Assembly (NCBI RefSeq): GCF_003987015.1
Contig: NZ_PIPQ01000001.1
Span: forward strand, 1-64,000
From: Aliidiomarina taiwanensis
GTDB taxonomy: Bacteria > Pseudomonadota > Gammaproteobacteria > Enterobacterales > Alteromonadaceae
DNA: 64,000 nucleotides
Reading direction: 5' to 3'
A program made the position numbers and the translations under genes. This document shows positions 26,632 to 35,900 of this stretch, piece by piece (the first letter of the stretch is position 1; each line of letters starts with the position of its first letter). Under the pieces are notes generated by a model. The model made no database searches. It was given only the letters and a program-made list of their open reading frames with translations, and was not told the origin of the DNA.

Positions 26632-26773
26632 TGTCGCATTCCTTCTTTCTTATTATTTAAGCTCGTTGCTTTGCCTAAAGTTGTTTTCCTAAAAACAATT
26701 TATTTTCTTCATATATCACATAGATACAATGCACAGCATAAGCACTGTCATTGGCTTTCGCAAGTTTTATTGC

Positions 26774-28759
26774 TTACTTTTCAATCACAATGTGATAAAT
26801 GGCGTAACCTGCCTCATTCACACCGCGCTCCTCTAATTTGGTATATCTCTGAGCTTCAGCCTCTGCAGCTGCACTTGAAGCCGTGCGAAACACTGCTGTA
26901 ACAGGCGTTGAGGCCGTCAGCCGCCAGTTGTTCGTTGGTTCCACTAGCAGCTGGTTATGCTGCTTGGCTTGCTCACGGGCATATTGAGCAATGACTTGCC
27001 TCACTTCATTGCTCCCTTCATAGATAATGGTTTCACCGTTCAAGCTAGGAAAGTGTCCACCGCCACCGGCTCGATAGTTATTCACCATCACAATAAACTG
27101 GTCGCTGTCCTGCACGGGCTTTCCTTGAAAGCGCAGTGCCTGTATACGGCGAGCATTCGGGTTGGCTAAGTCGCCAGTGGTTTGATAACGCGCAGGCTGG
27201 GTTACATCAATGCTGTATTCAATGCCAGAGATCACGTCGAAATTGAAGCTTGGAAAGTCGCTAAACAGCGGTTGTGGCGCTACCTCTTGTGGGTCAAGAG
27301 TATGAAAGGAAAGGGCCGACATTTCAAGCCACTCACGCAATTGCGCGCCGCTTACTTGTACTGCTTGCAGTAAGTTAGGGTACACATATAAGTCAGACAA
27401 GTGGCCAAGGGTCACCTGCCCCGCAGGAATATTTGTGTAGTCGTCGGCACTTTGAAAGCCATTTCGAAAAGGGGCTGCAGCAGACAATACAGGTAAGTTC
27501 GCAGGTAGCACCCCCTGCTCTTGTAAATTCAAGCCATACCAAGTTTGCGCTTGGTTGATCATATAAGTGGAGGTGTCCGGAAACACGCGGGCGAAAAAGC
27601 TATTTATTGGCTTATCAATAACGGTAAGTGGCTCGTTGAGCATATTCACGGTCGCTTCGTGCTGCGCTGTTAGCAGCTTTGCTAATTCCTCGTCGTAAGC
27701 TTCTGTAATACCACGTAGCTCTGGAGCTGCATGAACCACCTGCCAACCACTCTCACCCTGCTCTAAAGTTAAGTCGATAATGCCTAAGTGGCTTCCCCAA
27801 TAGCCGGGAGATACGGCGGGCACGCCATAAATAAAACCGTTTGTATTATCCACACCAGGTAAGTTGTCGTAACTCTGGTCGCCAGGGAATCGGCGGTGCT
27901 GATGGCCAAAGAAAATGGCGTCGATACCCGGGACTGTCGCAATATGGCGAGACGCCTGTTCTGAAAACTCTTGATAGCGCGCGTGGTCGTTCAGCCCTGA
28001 GTGTGGTATTGCGACCACAATGTCTGCCCCTTCGGCGCGCATTTTAGGCACATAATACTGTGCAGCCGCCACCATGTCGCGCACATACACCTTACCGTTC
28101 AGGTGCATGGCGTCCCAGGTCATAATTTGCGGAGGCAACAAACCAAGCACACCTATTTTCAGCGTGTGGTCTTGGCCATTCGTGTCCGTGAAGCTGCGTT
28201 CGAGGATGGTATAAGGGTTCACCAGCGGGCGCTCCCAGCCTTCCGTGCGCATGCCTGCCTGCTGCGCATTTTCGGCATAAAACACATTGGCACTGACATA
28301 CGGGAAGTGAGCACCTGCCAAGGTCTGTTCCAGAAAGTCTAACCCGAAGTTAAATTCGTGGTTGCCAAGGTTGCCTGCGTCGTACTGCAAGTAGTTCAGC
28401 GCGGCTATGACAGGGTGCACATGTTCTTGTAAGTAGCTTACACCTTGCTCGGCAACCCAGTCTCCCAAAGCGCTGCCTTGAATAAGGTCGCCATTGTCGA
28501 ACAACACGTTATTTGGCTGTTCAGCGCGGGCTTGATGTATCACAGCTGCCGTATGGGCTAGACCATAGCTTTGCGTCGCTTGCTGGCGAGTGTAGTCATA
28601 GCCAAGCATATAAGCATGCAAGTCGCTCGTTTCCATTAACCGAACCTGTAGAGTCGGTGTTTGATTGACATACAAGCTTCCACACCCTACTACCACAGCC
28701 ATAGCAAATGCAGCCACAATCGTTGTACGCATCCATGCTTTCATTGTTACTATACTCAC
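26774..28759 (-). CDS. cpdB: 2',3'-cyclic-nucleotide 2'-phosphodiesterase / 3'-nucleotidase, lipoprotein form
   Basis: The 661-residue protein has a lipoprotein-type signal (VVGC near residue 26). A calcineurin-like metallophosphatase domain (TSDLHAYMLGYDY, NGDLIQG, GNLGNHEFNFG, FFGHQHRRFPG) and a 5'-nucleotidase C-terminal domain (about 355-600) follow, with CpdB-type spacing. It hydrolyses 2',3'-cyclic nucleotides and 3'-nucleotides at the cell envelope, scavenging nucleosides and phosphate. The start is probably the GTG at 28759, six bases after GAGG; an ATG five codons later is possible. E. coli CpdB is soluble, so a lipid anchor is a difference. Confidence 0.87.
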   Translation of the reverse strand: MSIVTMKAWMRTTIVAAFAMAVVVGCGSLYVNQTPTLQVRLMETSDLHAYMLGYDYTRQQATQSYGLAHTAAVIHQARAEQPNNVLFDNGDLIQGSALGDWVAEQGVSYLQEHVHPVIAALNYLQYDAGNLGNHEFNFGLDFLEQTLAGAHFPYVSANVFYAENAQQAGMRTEGWERPLVNPYTILERSFTDTNGQDHTLKIGVLGLLPPQIMTWDAMHLNGKVYVRDMVAAAQYYVPKMRAEGADIVVAIPHSGLNDHARYQEFSEQASRHIATVPGIDAIFFGHQHRRFPGDQSYDNLPGVDNTNGFIYGVPAVSPGYWGSHLGIIDLTLEQGESGWQVVHAAPELRGITEAYDEELAKLLTAQHEATVNMLNEPLTVIDKPINSFFARVFPDTSTYMINQAQTWYGLNLQEQGVLPANLPVLSAAAPFRNGFQSADDYTNIPAGQVTLGHLSDLYVYPNLLQAVQVSGAQLREWLEMSALSFHTLDPQEVAPQPLFSDFPSFNFDVISGIEYSIDVTQPARYQTTGDLANPNARRIQALRFQGKPVQDSDQFIVMVNNYRAGGGGHFPSLNGETIIYEGSNEVRQVIAQYAREQAKQHNQLLVEPTNNWRLTASTPVTAVFRTASSAAAEAEAQRYTKLEERGVNEAGYAIYHIVIEK

Positions 28760-28771
28760 AATTAACCTCGT

Positions 28772-29623
28772 TTATTCTGCGTTATAGCGGAGCATGCGAT
28801 GCTCGACCGGTTGACCAAGTTGTTCTGCAAGGGGCTGCAAAGCCGCTGTAAGTTGCTGCTGCAATACCCAAGGTGGATTCACCACCAACATTCCGGATCC
28901 GTACATGCCCCAGCCTTCAGGCTTCTCTTTATAGATCCATTCAGACTGCAATAGAGGTGCGTCAAGCGCATGCGTCAGGCGCTCGCATAGTTCGTGGTGT
29001 TTTTCTGCAGCTAGTAGGGGGTACCACACCATTACTACGGCATGGCGGCACTTTTTCAAAATAGCTTCAACGGTGCTTGCCACATCTGTGTATTCACTCG
29101 CCACTTCGTAGGCTGGGTCAATAAGCACTTGCAAGCGTGGTAGACGCGGCGGCAGCATATTCACTACGCCACTTAAGCCGTCGCCATGCACCACGTAGCC
29201 CGTATGGTTAGGGTGTAGCTCGGCTAATTGCTGGTGTTCGCCTGGATGGAGTTCGAATACTGTATGTTGGTCTTGCGTACGGCGTAAGGCCGACACCCAA
29301 TGGGGCGAACCCGGGTAGTACTGCAAGTTTTCTGGGGTAACCTTGCCCCCATGCAATGCGTCGAGCTGAGTAAAAAAGAACGACCATGGGTCGGCAGGTA
29401 GGTTTTCTCGCAACTGCACCAGTTGTTGTACCCCGGCCAGGTACTCTTGCCGCTTTTGCGCCTGACTGTCTTGCAAACTGTACAGACCTTTCCCTGCGTG
29501 GGTGTCGTAGAAGTGAATACCCGCCGGCTTTTTTAGTAAGTACTCGCTAACAGTTACAAGCGTAAGGTGCTTATGTATGTCTGCGGGGTTCCCCGCATGG
29601 TAACCATGTTGATAACTAAGCAT
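28772..29623 (-). CDS. rlmJ: 23S rRNA (adenine-2030-N6)-methyltransferase
   Basis: The 283-residue protein begins MLSYQHGYHAGNPADIHKH, the RlmJ N-terminal signature, and has the methyltransferase segments HFYDTHAGKGLY and LIDPAYE (the DPPY-like catalytic motif in its RlmJ form). It methylates N6 of A2030 in 23S rRNA. The frame is open four codons further upstream with other start codons; the ATG at 29623 is chosen because family members begin at this residue. No clear ribosome binding site is visible. cpdB follows 12 bases downstream. Confidence 0.9.
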   Translation of the reverse strand: MLSYQHGYHAGNPADIHKHLTLVTVSEYLLKKPAGIHFYDTHAGKGLYSLQDSQAQKRQEYLAGVQQLVQLRENLPADPWSFFFTQLDALHGGKVTPENLQYYPGSPHWVSALRRTQDQHTVFELHPGEHQQLAELHPNHTGYVVHGDGLSGVVNMLPPRLPRLQVLIDPAYEVASEYTDVASTVEAILKKCRHAVVMVWYPLLAAEKHHELCERLTHALDAPLLQSEWIYKEKPEGWGMYGSGMLVVNPPWVLQQQLTAALQPLAEQLGQPVEHRMLRYNAE

Positions 29624-29713
29624 TCGAAACATCACATCGATTTGAATTGGCCATAGCCTACCCTTTTTACGACCAAATGTCGTCTTTCGCGGGTTCAGCC
29701 GTAGCGGAATAGA

Positions 29714-29742
29714 TTGAGCGAAGGCCTACACCCTGCTATGTT
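29714..29742 (+). promoter_or_regulatory. Sigma-70 promoter of the M3 peptidase gene
   Basis: TTGAGC (29714-29719) and TATGTT (29737-29742) are spaced by exactly 17 bases, 64 bases before the start codon. In the leader, CGGCAT (29762-29767) and ATGCCG (29775-29780) can form a small hairpin. Confidence 0.5.
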
Positions 29743-29805
29743 ATTGCGTTGCATAGGCAGTCGGCATCGCTGGCATGCCGTTCTATTAAATGAGGAGAGA
29801 GCACC

Positions 29806-31980
29806 ATGCGTTTATCAATGATAGCCGCAGCGGTCGGGTTAGCTGTTACCCTGGGCGCTTGCACAAGCTATGACAACCAAGTTTCGGAAGCAACTCAAGA
29901 CGCTGAAGCTGTGGTTCAACTCGATATGAGCAACCCATTTTATGCTGTGAGCACATTGCAATATGGTGCTCCTGACTTCACCAAAATTAGTGATGCAGAC
30001 TATGCGCCAGCTTTCGCGGCAGGTATGTCGCAGCATGCTGCAGAAATTCGTGCGATTGCCACGAACCCTGAAGCTCCTACCTTCGACAACACCATTTTAG
30101 CCATGGAGCAAAGCGGCAAGTTACTTGGCCGTGTGTCTGCTGTTTTCTACGCTATGGCGTCGTCTACTAGCAATGAAACCATTCGCCAACTACAAGGCGA
30201 GCTAGCTCCAAAAATGTCTTCTCACAATGACGACATTTACTTAAACAAAGACCTATTTGCGCGCGTTGATAGCATTTACCAAAACCGCGACAACCTTGGC
30301 CTAGACGCAGAAAGCAAGCGTTTGGTTGAGGTGTACCACGAGCGCTTTGTGCGTGCCGGTGCGAACTTAACTGCTGAGCAAATGGAACAAATTCGTGCGC
30401 TCAACAAAGAAGAGTCTTCTCTTACCACTGAATTCCAGCGTAACGTACTGGCTGTCGCTTCCGAACGTGCCCCTGTTTTCGACTCAGTTGAAGAGTTAGC
30501 TGGCTTGTCTGACGCCACTATTCAAAACGCCGCGAAACGCGCTGCTGATATGGGCATGGAAGGTAAGTACGTATTAAGCCTAAGCAATACCACCCGTCAA
30601 GCGGCACTTGCGCAAATGACAAACCGTGACGCGCGTAAAAAACTGTGGGAAGCATCGGCTTACCGTGGTTTAGGCCGTGACGGTGGCATTGACAACCGCC
30701 CTATTATTGCTCGCTTAGCTGAATTACGTGCTGAAAAAGCAGCCATTCTTGGCTACGACAGCTTTGGCCATTACCGCCTAGAAGCGGCGATGATTCAAAC
30801 TCCTGAGCGTGCACGTAAAATGCTTGTGGACATGGTGCCTGCGGTGCTTGACCAGGTGGAGCGTGAAGCCAACCGCCTACGCGAACAAATTAAGACCATG
30901 GGCATGGACCATGAGCTGAAACCATGGGACTGGGAATTTTATGCTGAGCGCGTTCGTGAAGCAGACTACAACCTAGACCCGGCAGAAGTAGCGCAATACT
31001 TCGAGTACAACCGTGTTCTACAGGACGGTCTATTCTACGGCATGGGCCAAGTGTACGGCATTCGTTTTGAGCGTCGTAACGACCTACCTGGTTACCACCC
31101 AGACGTTGAAGTATACGAAGTGTTCGACAAAGACGGTTCAAGCATGGGTATTTTCTACGCCGACTACTTTGCCCGTGACGGCAAGCGTGGTGGCGCTTGG
31201 ATGAGCTCCTTCGTGAAGCAGTCGCACCTTGAGAACACCAAGCCAGTTGTGTACAACGTGATGAACATTCCAAAAGCACCTGAAGGTCAGCCAACGCTGA
31301 TTTCTTGGGACAACGTAAGCACTATGTTCCATGAAATGGGCCATGGCGTACACGGTTTATTCTCTGACGTTTACTACAACACACTTTCAGGTACTGCCGT
31401 GCCACGTGATTTCGTAGAGTCACCTTCTACGTTCCACGAAGGCTTTGCCCTCGATCCGAAAATTTTGCCGAACTTTGCCAAGCATTACGAAACAGGTGAG
31501 CCAATTCCTGAAGAACTACTTGAAAAAGTGCTTGATGCGATGAGCTTTAACCAAGGCTTTAATACCCTTGAGTACATGGCAGCAGCCTTACTAGACCTTG
31601 AGTACCATGCCCTAGAAAAAGGCGAGCACATTGCCGATGTTGAAGCCTTCGAACAGCAAGCTCTTGCGAAGTACGGTATGGACCTAAGCTATGTACCACC
31701 TCGTTACCGTTCAGGTTATTTCTCGCACGTATTTTCTGGCGGTTATGCGTCTTCATACTACGCGTACATGTGGTCTGACGTATTAGCTTCTGACGCCTTC
31801 GCATACGTAAAAGCTGACGGCGGTATTGGTAGCCAAGCACTGAAAGACTATCGTGAGCATATTCTTTCAAAAGGTGGCACCAAGGAAGCCCTTGACTTGT
31901 ACATTGACTTCCGAGGTCAAGAGCCAGACACACGTCACCTGTTAATCAGCCGCGGTTTACTTGACCCAGACGCTGAATAA
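29806..31980 (+). CDS. M3-family peptidyl-dipeptidase, lipoprotein (Dcp-like)
   Basis: The 724-residue protein has a lipoprotein signal (TLGAC, Cys19) and the M3 zinc motif HEMGHGVHGLFSDV (His509, Glu510, His513), with the third ligand expected in DFVESPSTFHE about 28 residues later. Length and sequence match the Dcp branch, which removes C-terminal dipeptides from oligopeptides. The lipid anchor places it in the envelope, feeding peptide uptake. A strong GAGGAGAG ribosome binding site precedes the ATG and a UUCG terminator follows the stop. Confidence 0.88.
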   Translation: MRLSMIAAAVGLAVTLGACTSYDNQVSEATQDAEAVVQLDMSNPFYAVSTLQYGAPDFTKISDADYAPAFAAGMSQHAAEIRAIATNPEAPTFDNTILAMEQSGKLLGRVSAVFYAMASSTSNETIRQLQGELAPKMSSHNDDIYLNKDLFARVDSIYQNRDNLGLDAESKRLVEVYHERFVRAGANLTAEQMEQIRALNKEESSLTTEFQRNVLAVASERAPVFDSVEELAGLSDATIQNAAKRAADMGMEGKYVLSLSNTTRQAALAQMTNRDARKKLWEASAYRGLGRDGGIDNRPIIARLAELRAEKAAILGYDSFGHYRLEAAMIQTPERARKMLVDMVPAVLDQVEREANRLREQIKTMGMDHELKPWDWEFYAERVREADYNLDPAEVAQYFEYNRVLQDGLFYGMGQVYGIRFERRNDLPGYHPDVEVYEVFDKDGSSMGIFYADYFARDGKRGGAWMSSFVKQSHLENTKPVVYNVMNIPKAPEGQPTLISWDNVSTMFHEMGHGVHGLFSDVYYNTLSGTAVPRDFVESPSTFHEGFALDPKILPNFAKHYETGEPIPEELLEKVLDAMSFNQGFNTLEYMAAALLDLEYHALEKGEHIADVEAFEQQALAKYGMDLSYVPPRYRSGYFSHVFSGGYASSYYAYMWSDVLASDAFAYVKADGGIGSQALKDYREHILSKGGTKEALDLYIDFRGQEPDTRHLLISRGLLDPDAE

Positions 31981-32004
31981 ATAACAGTTCACTGTGAACC
32001 ACTA

Positions 32005-32033
32005 AAAGGAGCAACTTCGGTTGCTCCTTTTTT
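32005..32033 (+). terminator. Rho-independent terminator after the M3 peptidase
   Basis: An 11-bp perfect stem (32005-32015 with 32020-32030, arm AAAGGAGCAAC) closed by a TTCG loop runs into T through 32033. Confidence 0.92.
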
Positions 32034-32121
32034 ATTTCACTTGAGGTTTGACCAGAGGCTTTTTATTGCTAATACTGAAAGCTACAAATAATTAACAACA
32101 AGCAACCAAAAGGCTTTATTT

Positions 32122-34680
32122 ATGCGAAAGTTACAGCTCATCCAACTGAGTGTGATTGCCGGTGCATGCGCACTTGCTTTAACGGGCTGCTTTAGCAGCT
32201 CTGCGCCCTCCTCAGGGCTTAACACGGACATTGCCATTAACCCTCCTCAGCCTCCCCAGCCAGAGCCTCCTAGAGACCCTGTGACGGTAACGACATTCGC
32301 CCCGGGTGAGCTTTCTGCCACTATTCGCCGGACCACCTTTGGCGTTCCATATATACAAGCAGACAGCCTTGAAGGGGTGGGTTATGGTACTGCCTATGCT
32401 TTCGCTGAAGACAACATTTGTATTCTTGCCGACCAAATAGTGCGCTTTAACGGCCAGCGCTCCATGTACTTTGGTCCTGACGCTGTGCCTGGCTCAGGCG
32501 ACAGCAAAAACGTCATTAACGACTTCACTTACCAAGCTTTAGGCTTGCGTGAGCTAGCCGACAACAACATTGAAAGCTTGAGCGAGAACTCACGGGCCTT
32601 GCTGGCCGGTTACGCTGCGGGCTACAACGCCTACCTAGCTGATGTGGGAGCAGACAATGTTGCGCCACCTTGCCGGGGTATGCCTCATTTGCGACCCATT
32701 GAACCTGCGGACATGCTGACCTATGCCTTAGGTGTGGCCTTGTTGCCAGGTGCTGCTAACTTCCTCGACCCGCTATTTATTGCTGTTCCGCCAGGTGAAG
32801 ACTACAGCCCTGTTCCCGTTGCACAACAATCAGCTCGCTACCCTATAGGGCTGCAATTAACCGACGTAACCACCCCAGAAACCAACCCGGAAGAGCTTGG
32901 TTCAAATGGTTGGGCCCTTGGTAGTGACCTGACAGAAAATGGCCAAGGGATGCTGCTAGCCAACCCCCACTTCCCACATACGGGTAACCAGCGCTTCTGG
33001 CGCTTTGGCGTTGAAATACCGGGTGAAATGAAGGTTGTGGGTGGTTCACTTTCGGGTATGCCGGGGCCTGTGAACATTGGCTTTAACGAGCATATTGCTT
33101 GGACCCATACCTTCTCTACCGCTGAGCGCTTTGTGGTGTACCAGCTTGAGCTCGATGAAAGCGATGCCTCTGGCAAAACCTACCTCGTAGACGGCGAGCC
33201 CCGCACTATGGACGAAAAGACGGTGACCATTACGGTGGCGACGGGTCCGGGGTCTAGCATGCAGCTTGAGCGTACTTTTTATATGAGTGACTTTGGCCCG
33301 CTGCTCAGCATTCCTGGCCAGTTCCAGTGGGGTATGGACTTCCAAGGCACAACCTCTGCCTTCGCCTTGTATGACTCGAACCTACCTAACTTCGAGTTAC
33401 TCGATACTTGGTTGGCACTCAACTTGGCCCGAGACACGGATGAAATTGGTGAAATTCTAGATCGCCATACGGGGCTTATTTTTAACAATATTATGGCCTC
33501 GGATTACCGCGGAAAAACCTTTTTTGCGGATGGCTCCAGTGTGCCGAATCTGAGTGCCGCTGCGCTTCATGAAATTCGCACCAACGCAACGCTAACGGCT
33601 GTTCGTACGCAGGCACCATTTACCTTGGTGCCGGGTAATAGCTCCGTCTTTATGCCCGACGGCCGTGTTCCCGGTAGCAAAGCGCCTCGCTTGGTTCGAG
33701 ACGACTTTGTGCAAAACTCGAATAACAGCTATTGGCTAACGAACCCCGCTGCGCCGCTGTCCACTTCTAGCTTTGGTGGCACCGTTGAAGGCAAAGACTT
33801 CTTGCTTTACGGTCGCTTTAATAACGAGCAAACCCTGCGTTCGCGTATGGGGCAGAAAAAACTGGCTGGTTTAAGCAATGTCACCCTCGATATGCTTGAA
33901 GAAACCCTGTTGGACAACAGCTCCTACCTAGCTGACGTCGTACTCAATGACTTAGTGGCTTTCTGCTCCGCTCAATCAGAACCTGTCCAAACCGAGGCTG
34001 GTCCTGTGGACATAAGTGCTGGGTGTACGGCGCTTGCTGCATTCGACGGCTTTATGAATAAGGACAGTGTAGGTGCTGTCGTATTCCGTGAATTCGCTCA
34101 GCGCTTTGCCACCAACCCACAATGGGTCGTGCCTTTTGACCGGAATAACCCAACCACAACACCGCACACTTTAAAAACCAACGACGTGGTGCTTCAGCAG
34201 CTAGCACAAGCTATTCAAACTATTGAAAGTGCAGGTTTTGCTGTAGACGCTCCATTAGGCGATGTGCAATTTGTTGAGCGCAGCAACCCCGACGGCACGC
34301 CAAGCGGTGTCCGTTTACCTTGGGCTGGGGCGAATAATATTGAAGGTGGTTTTAACGTATTCCGCTCGCAAGGGAAAGAAGATGGCACCATTTTGCCGCG
34401 TCATATTTACCCAAGCTTGCCGGGCTCGCAACTGAGCGACCAAGGCTACCATATAACCAGTGGCTCTAGCTGGATGTTCGTGATGCGCTTTACAGAAGAA
34501 GGGCCTGAGGGGCGTGGTTTACTGACTTATTCTCAGTCCTATAACCCATTGTCACCATACTACCTAGACCAAACTCAGTACTACTCGCAAGAGCCACGCT
34601 TGGCTCCAATTTGGTGGCATGAAAGTGACATTGCAGAAAATACTGTGCAGACGATTGAGCTAACAGCGCCTGCAGAATAG
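32122..34680 (+). CDS. Penicillin acylase-family Ntn hydrolase, lipoprotein
   Basis: The 852-residue protein has a lipoprotein signal (ALTGCFSSS, Cys23) and a proline-rich spacer. The N-terminal acylase chain contains IRRTTFGVPYIQADS, and the autocatalytic cleavage site is Gly260-Ser261 in ELGSNGWALG. The Ser becomes the N-terminal nucleophile of the beta chain, as in penicillin acylases and acyl-homoserine-lactone acylases such as PvdQ. HTFSTAERFVVYQ lies in the beta chain. The substrate cannot be told from sequence: amidated antibiotics, acyl-homoserine lactones or N-acyl lipids are all possible. It has its own terminator and no functional neighbour. Confidence 0.83.
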   Translation: MRKLQLIQLSVIAGACALALTGCFSSSAPSSGLNTDIAINPPQPPQPEPPRDPVTVTTFAPGELSATIRRTTFGVPYIQADSLEGVGYGTAYAFAEDNICILADQIVRFNGQRSMYFGPDAVPGSGDSKNVINDFTYQALGLRELADNNIESLSENSRALLAGYAAGYNAYLADVGADNVAPPCRGMPHLRPIEPADMLTYALGVALLPGAANFLDPLFIAVPPGEDYSPVPVAQQSARYPIGLQLTDVTTPETNPEELGSNGWALGSDLTENGQGMLLANPHFPHTGNQRFWRFGVEIPGEMKVVGGSLSGMPGPVNIGFNEHIAWTHTFSTAERFVVYQLELDESDASGKTYLVDGEPRTMDEKTVTITVATGPGSSMQLERTFYMSDFGPLLSIPGQFQWGMDFQGTTSAFALYDSNLPNFELLDTWLALNLARDTDEIGEILDRHTGLIFNNIMASDYRGKTFFADGSSVPNLSAAALHEIRTNATLTAVRTQAPFTLVPGNSSVFMPDGRVPGSKAPRLVRDDFVQNSNNSYWLTNPAAPLSTSSFGGTVEGKDFLLYGRFNNEQTLRSRMGQKKLAGLSNVTLDMLEETLLDNSSYLADVVLNDLVAFCSAQSEPVQTEAGPVDISAGCTALAAFDGFMNKDSVGAVVFREFAQRFATNPQWVVPFDRNNPTTTPHTLKTNDVVLQQLAQAIQTIESAGFAVDAPLGDVQFVERSNPDGTPSGVRLPWAGANNIEGGFNVFRSQGKEDGTILPRHIYPSLPGSQLSDQGYHITSGSSWMFVMRFTEEGPEGRGLLTYSQSYNPLSPYYLDQTQYYSQEPRLAPIWWHESDIAENTVQTIELTAPAE

Positions 34681-34707
34681 GTATCCTCCCTGAAGCTGTA
34701 ACTTTAT

Positions 34708-34734
34708 AGCCGGCGCCCTGCCGGCTTCTTTTTT
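34708..34734 (+). terminator. Rho-independent terminator after the acylase gene
   Basis: AGCCGGC (34708-34714) and GCCGGCT (34720-34726) pair around GCCCT and are followed by TCTTTTTT. It also lies just past the 3' end of the convergent mrp operon. Confidence 0.85.
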
Positions 34735-34738
34735 GCTA

Positions 34739-35089
34739 TTATTCCGACGTATTGCTGTCGTTGCTTTCTTTCTTGGTGCTGTCGTCTGCATTGTGCTGTA
34801 TTTTTAAATGCAGCGCCGCTTTGGCAATAATATAGGCACTAGCAGGAGCAGTAATGAACAAGAATAAAGAAACTAAAAACTCTTGGAATTGAAAGGTACG
34901 TTCCACGGCGGTAAAAAACAAAATAGAGCCGAGGATCATACCGCCTACTCCTAAGGTGGTGGCCTTGGTTGGGCCATGCAGGCGCTGAAAGAAGTCCGGT
35001 AGCTTCACTAACCCTAACGAACCTATCAGTGCGAACGTTGCGCCAATCAGAATGAGTGCTGCGACCAGGTATTCAATAAATACTGCCAT
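34739..35089 (-). CDS. mrpG: Mrp Na+/H+ antiporter subunit G
   Basis: The 116-residue protein has three membrane helices and the MrpG/PhaG pattern GSLGLVKLPDFFQRLHGPTKATTLGVGGMILG. It is the last gene of the six-gene mrp operon and starts 11 bases after mrpF with an AAGGTG ribosome binding site. MrpG is needed for assembly of the multisubunit Na+/H+ antiporter in the inner membrane. The charged C-terminal tail (KKESNDSNTSE) is soluble. Confidence 0.92.
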   Translation of the reverse strand: MAVFIEYLVAALILIGATFALIGSLGLVKLPDFFQRLHGPTKATTLGVGGMILGSILFFTAVERTFQFQEFLVSLFLFITAPASAYIIAKAALHLKIQHNADDSTKKESNDSNTSE

Positions 35090-35100
35090 ATGGTTTCACC

Positions 35101-35370
35101 TTATTCGATTATATCGCCGCGTAAAATATATTTAGCTACCGCTACCGTTCCAACAAAGCCCATCACTGCCATTAACATGGCCGCTTCAAAGAAAATGAGT
35201 GAGCGTTGCAGTACACCGAGTAATACAATTAGCGCGATAGCGTTAATGTACAGGGTGTCGAGGGCCAAAATACGGTCGGGTAAGCTTGGCCCACGAAACA
35301 AGCGATACACGCTTAAAAGCAGTGCTATCGCCAGCATCACAGACGCAATCATGATGACCTTGTCGAGCAT
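35101..35370 (-). CDS. mrpF: Mrp Na+/H+ antiporter subunit F
   Basis: The 89-residue protein has three membrane helices and the typical MrpF motif GPSLPDRILALDTLYINAIALI, which carries the conserved aspartates. Its start overlaps the 3' end of mrpE by 22 bases and has a strong ribosome binding site (AAAGGAG), so expression is coupled. MrpF forms part of the Na+ side of the Mrp complex. Confidence 0.92.
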   Translation of the reverse strand: MLDKVIMIASVMLAIALLLSVYRLFRGPSLPDRILALDTLYINAIALIVLLGVLQRSLIFFEAAMLMAVMGFVGTVAVAKYILRGDIIE

Positions 35371-35900
35371 TCGAATATCTCCTTTAGTGGCTTCTCATAA
35401 CGCTGTTTAATCAGTTCTATTTCTTCTTCTGCGCTTTCTACGTTCAACCCATGCACCAACAAACGCTTTTTGTCGGGGCTCAGTTCTGCTGACACAGTGC
35501 CTGGAGTTAAAGTAATAGTGCCCGCCAGCATGGTAATGGTGAAGTCGTCTTTCACGTCGAGAGGCACTTCAAAGAACTTCGCTTTCAACTTTTTGCTAGG
35601 CCCTAAAATTTGAATGGCTACAATCACGTTCGCCTTGCAAATATCAACTAGCACAAGAAATAAGTACTGCACCAACAGCATGGGTCTGTAAATACGCACG
35701 GCCTGGGGCCAAAAGGCCTGCACCAAATACGGAATGCCAATAGCCAAGAAGCTTCCCAGCACAAAGTGCCCCATACTGGCGTTGTTTAAGGCAAGCCAAA
35801 TTAGCAGCATATTGACGCTTAAAAATGGGTGCGGGAGCCACTTTTTCTTGGTAAGAATAGCGTCTTGTTCGAGGGTTACATGCTCGCGTTGTTCACTCAT
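35349..35900 (-). CDS. mrpE: Mrp Na+/H+ antiporter subunit E
   Basis: The 183-residue protein has the MrpE layout: two N-terminal helices, an amphipathic segment and a soluble C-terminal domain with ITLTPGTVSAELSPDKKRLLVHGL, the family hallmark. The ATG overlaps the mrpD stop (ATGA). MrpE supports Na+ efflux and complex assembly. The N-terminus before the first helix is somewhat longer and more charged than in short MrpE proteins. Confidence 0.92.
   Translation of the reverse strand: MSEQREHVTLEQDAILTKKKWLPHPFLSVNMLLIWLALNNASMGHFVLGSFLAIGIPYLVQAFWPQAVRIYRPMLLVQYLFLVLVDICKANVIVAIQILGPSKKLKAKFFEVPLDVKDDFTITMLAGTITLTPGTVSAELSPDKKRLLVHGLNVESAEEEIELIKQRYEKPLKEIFECSTRSS

Noticed and set aside
29762-29780. 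Small inverted repeat CGGCAT...ATGCCG as an operator of the M3 peptidase gene
   Set aside because: Arms are only six bases and lie after the promoter; a chance leader hairpin is as likely.
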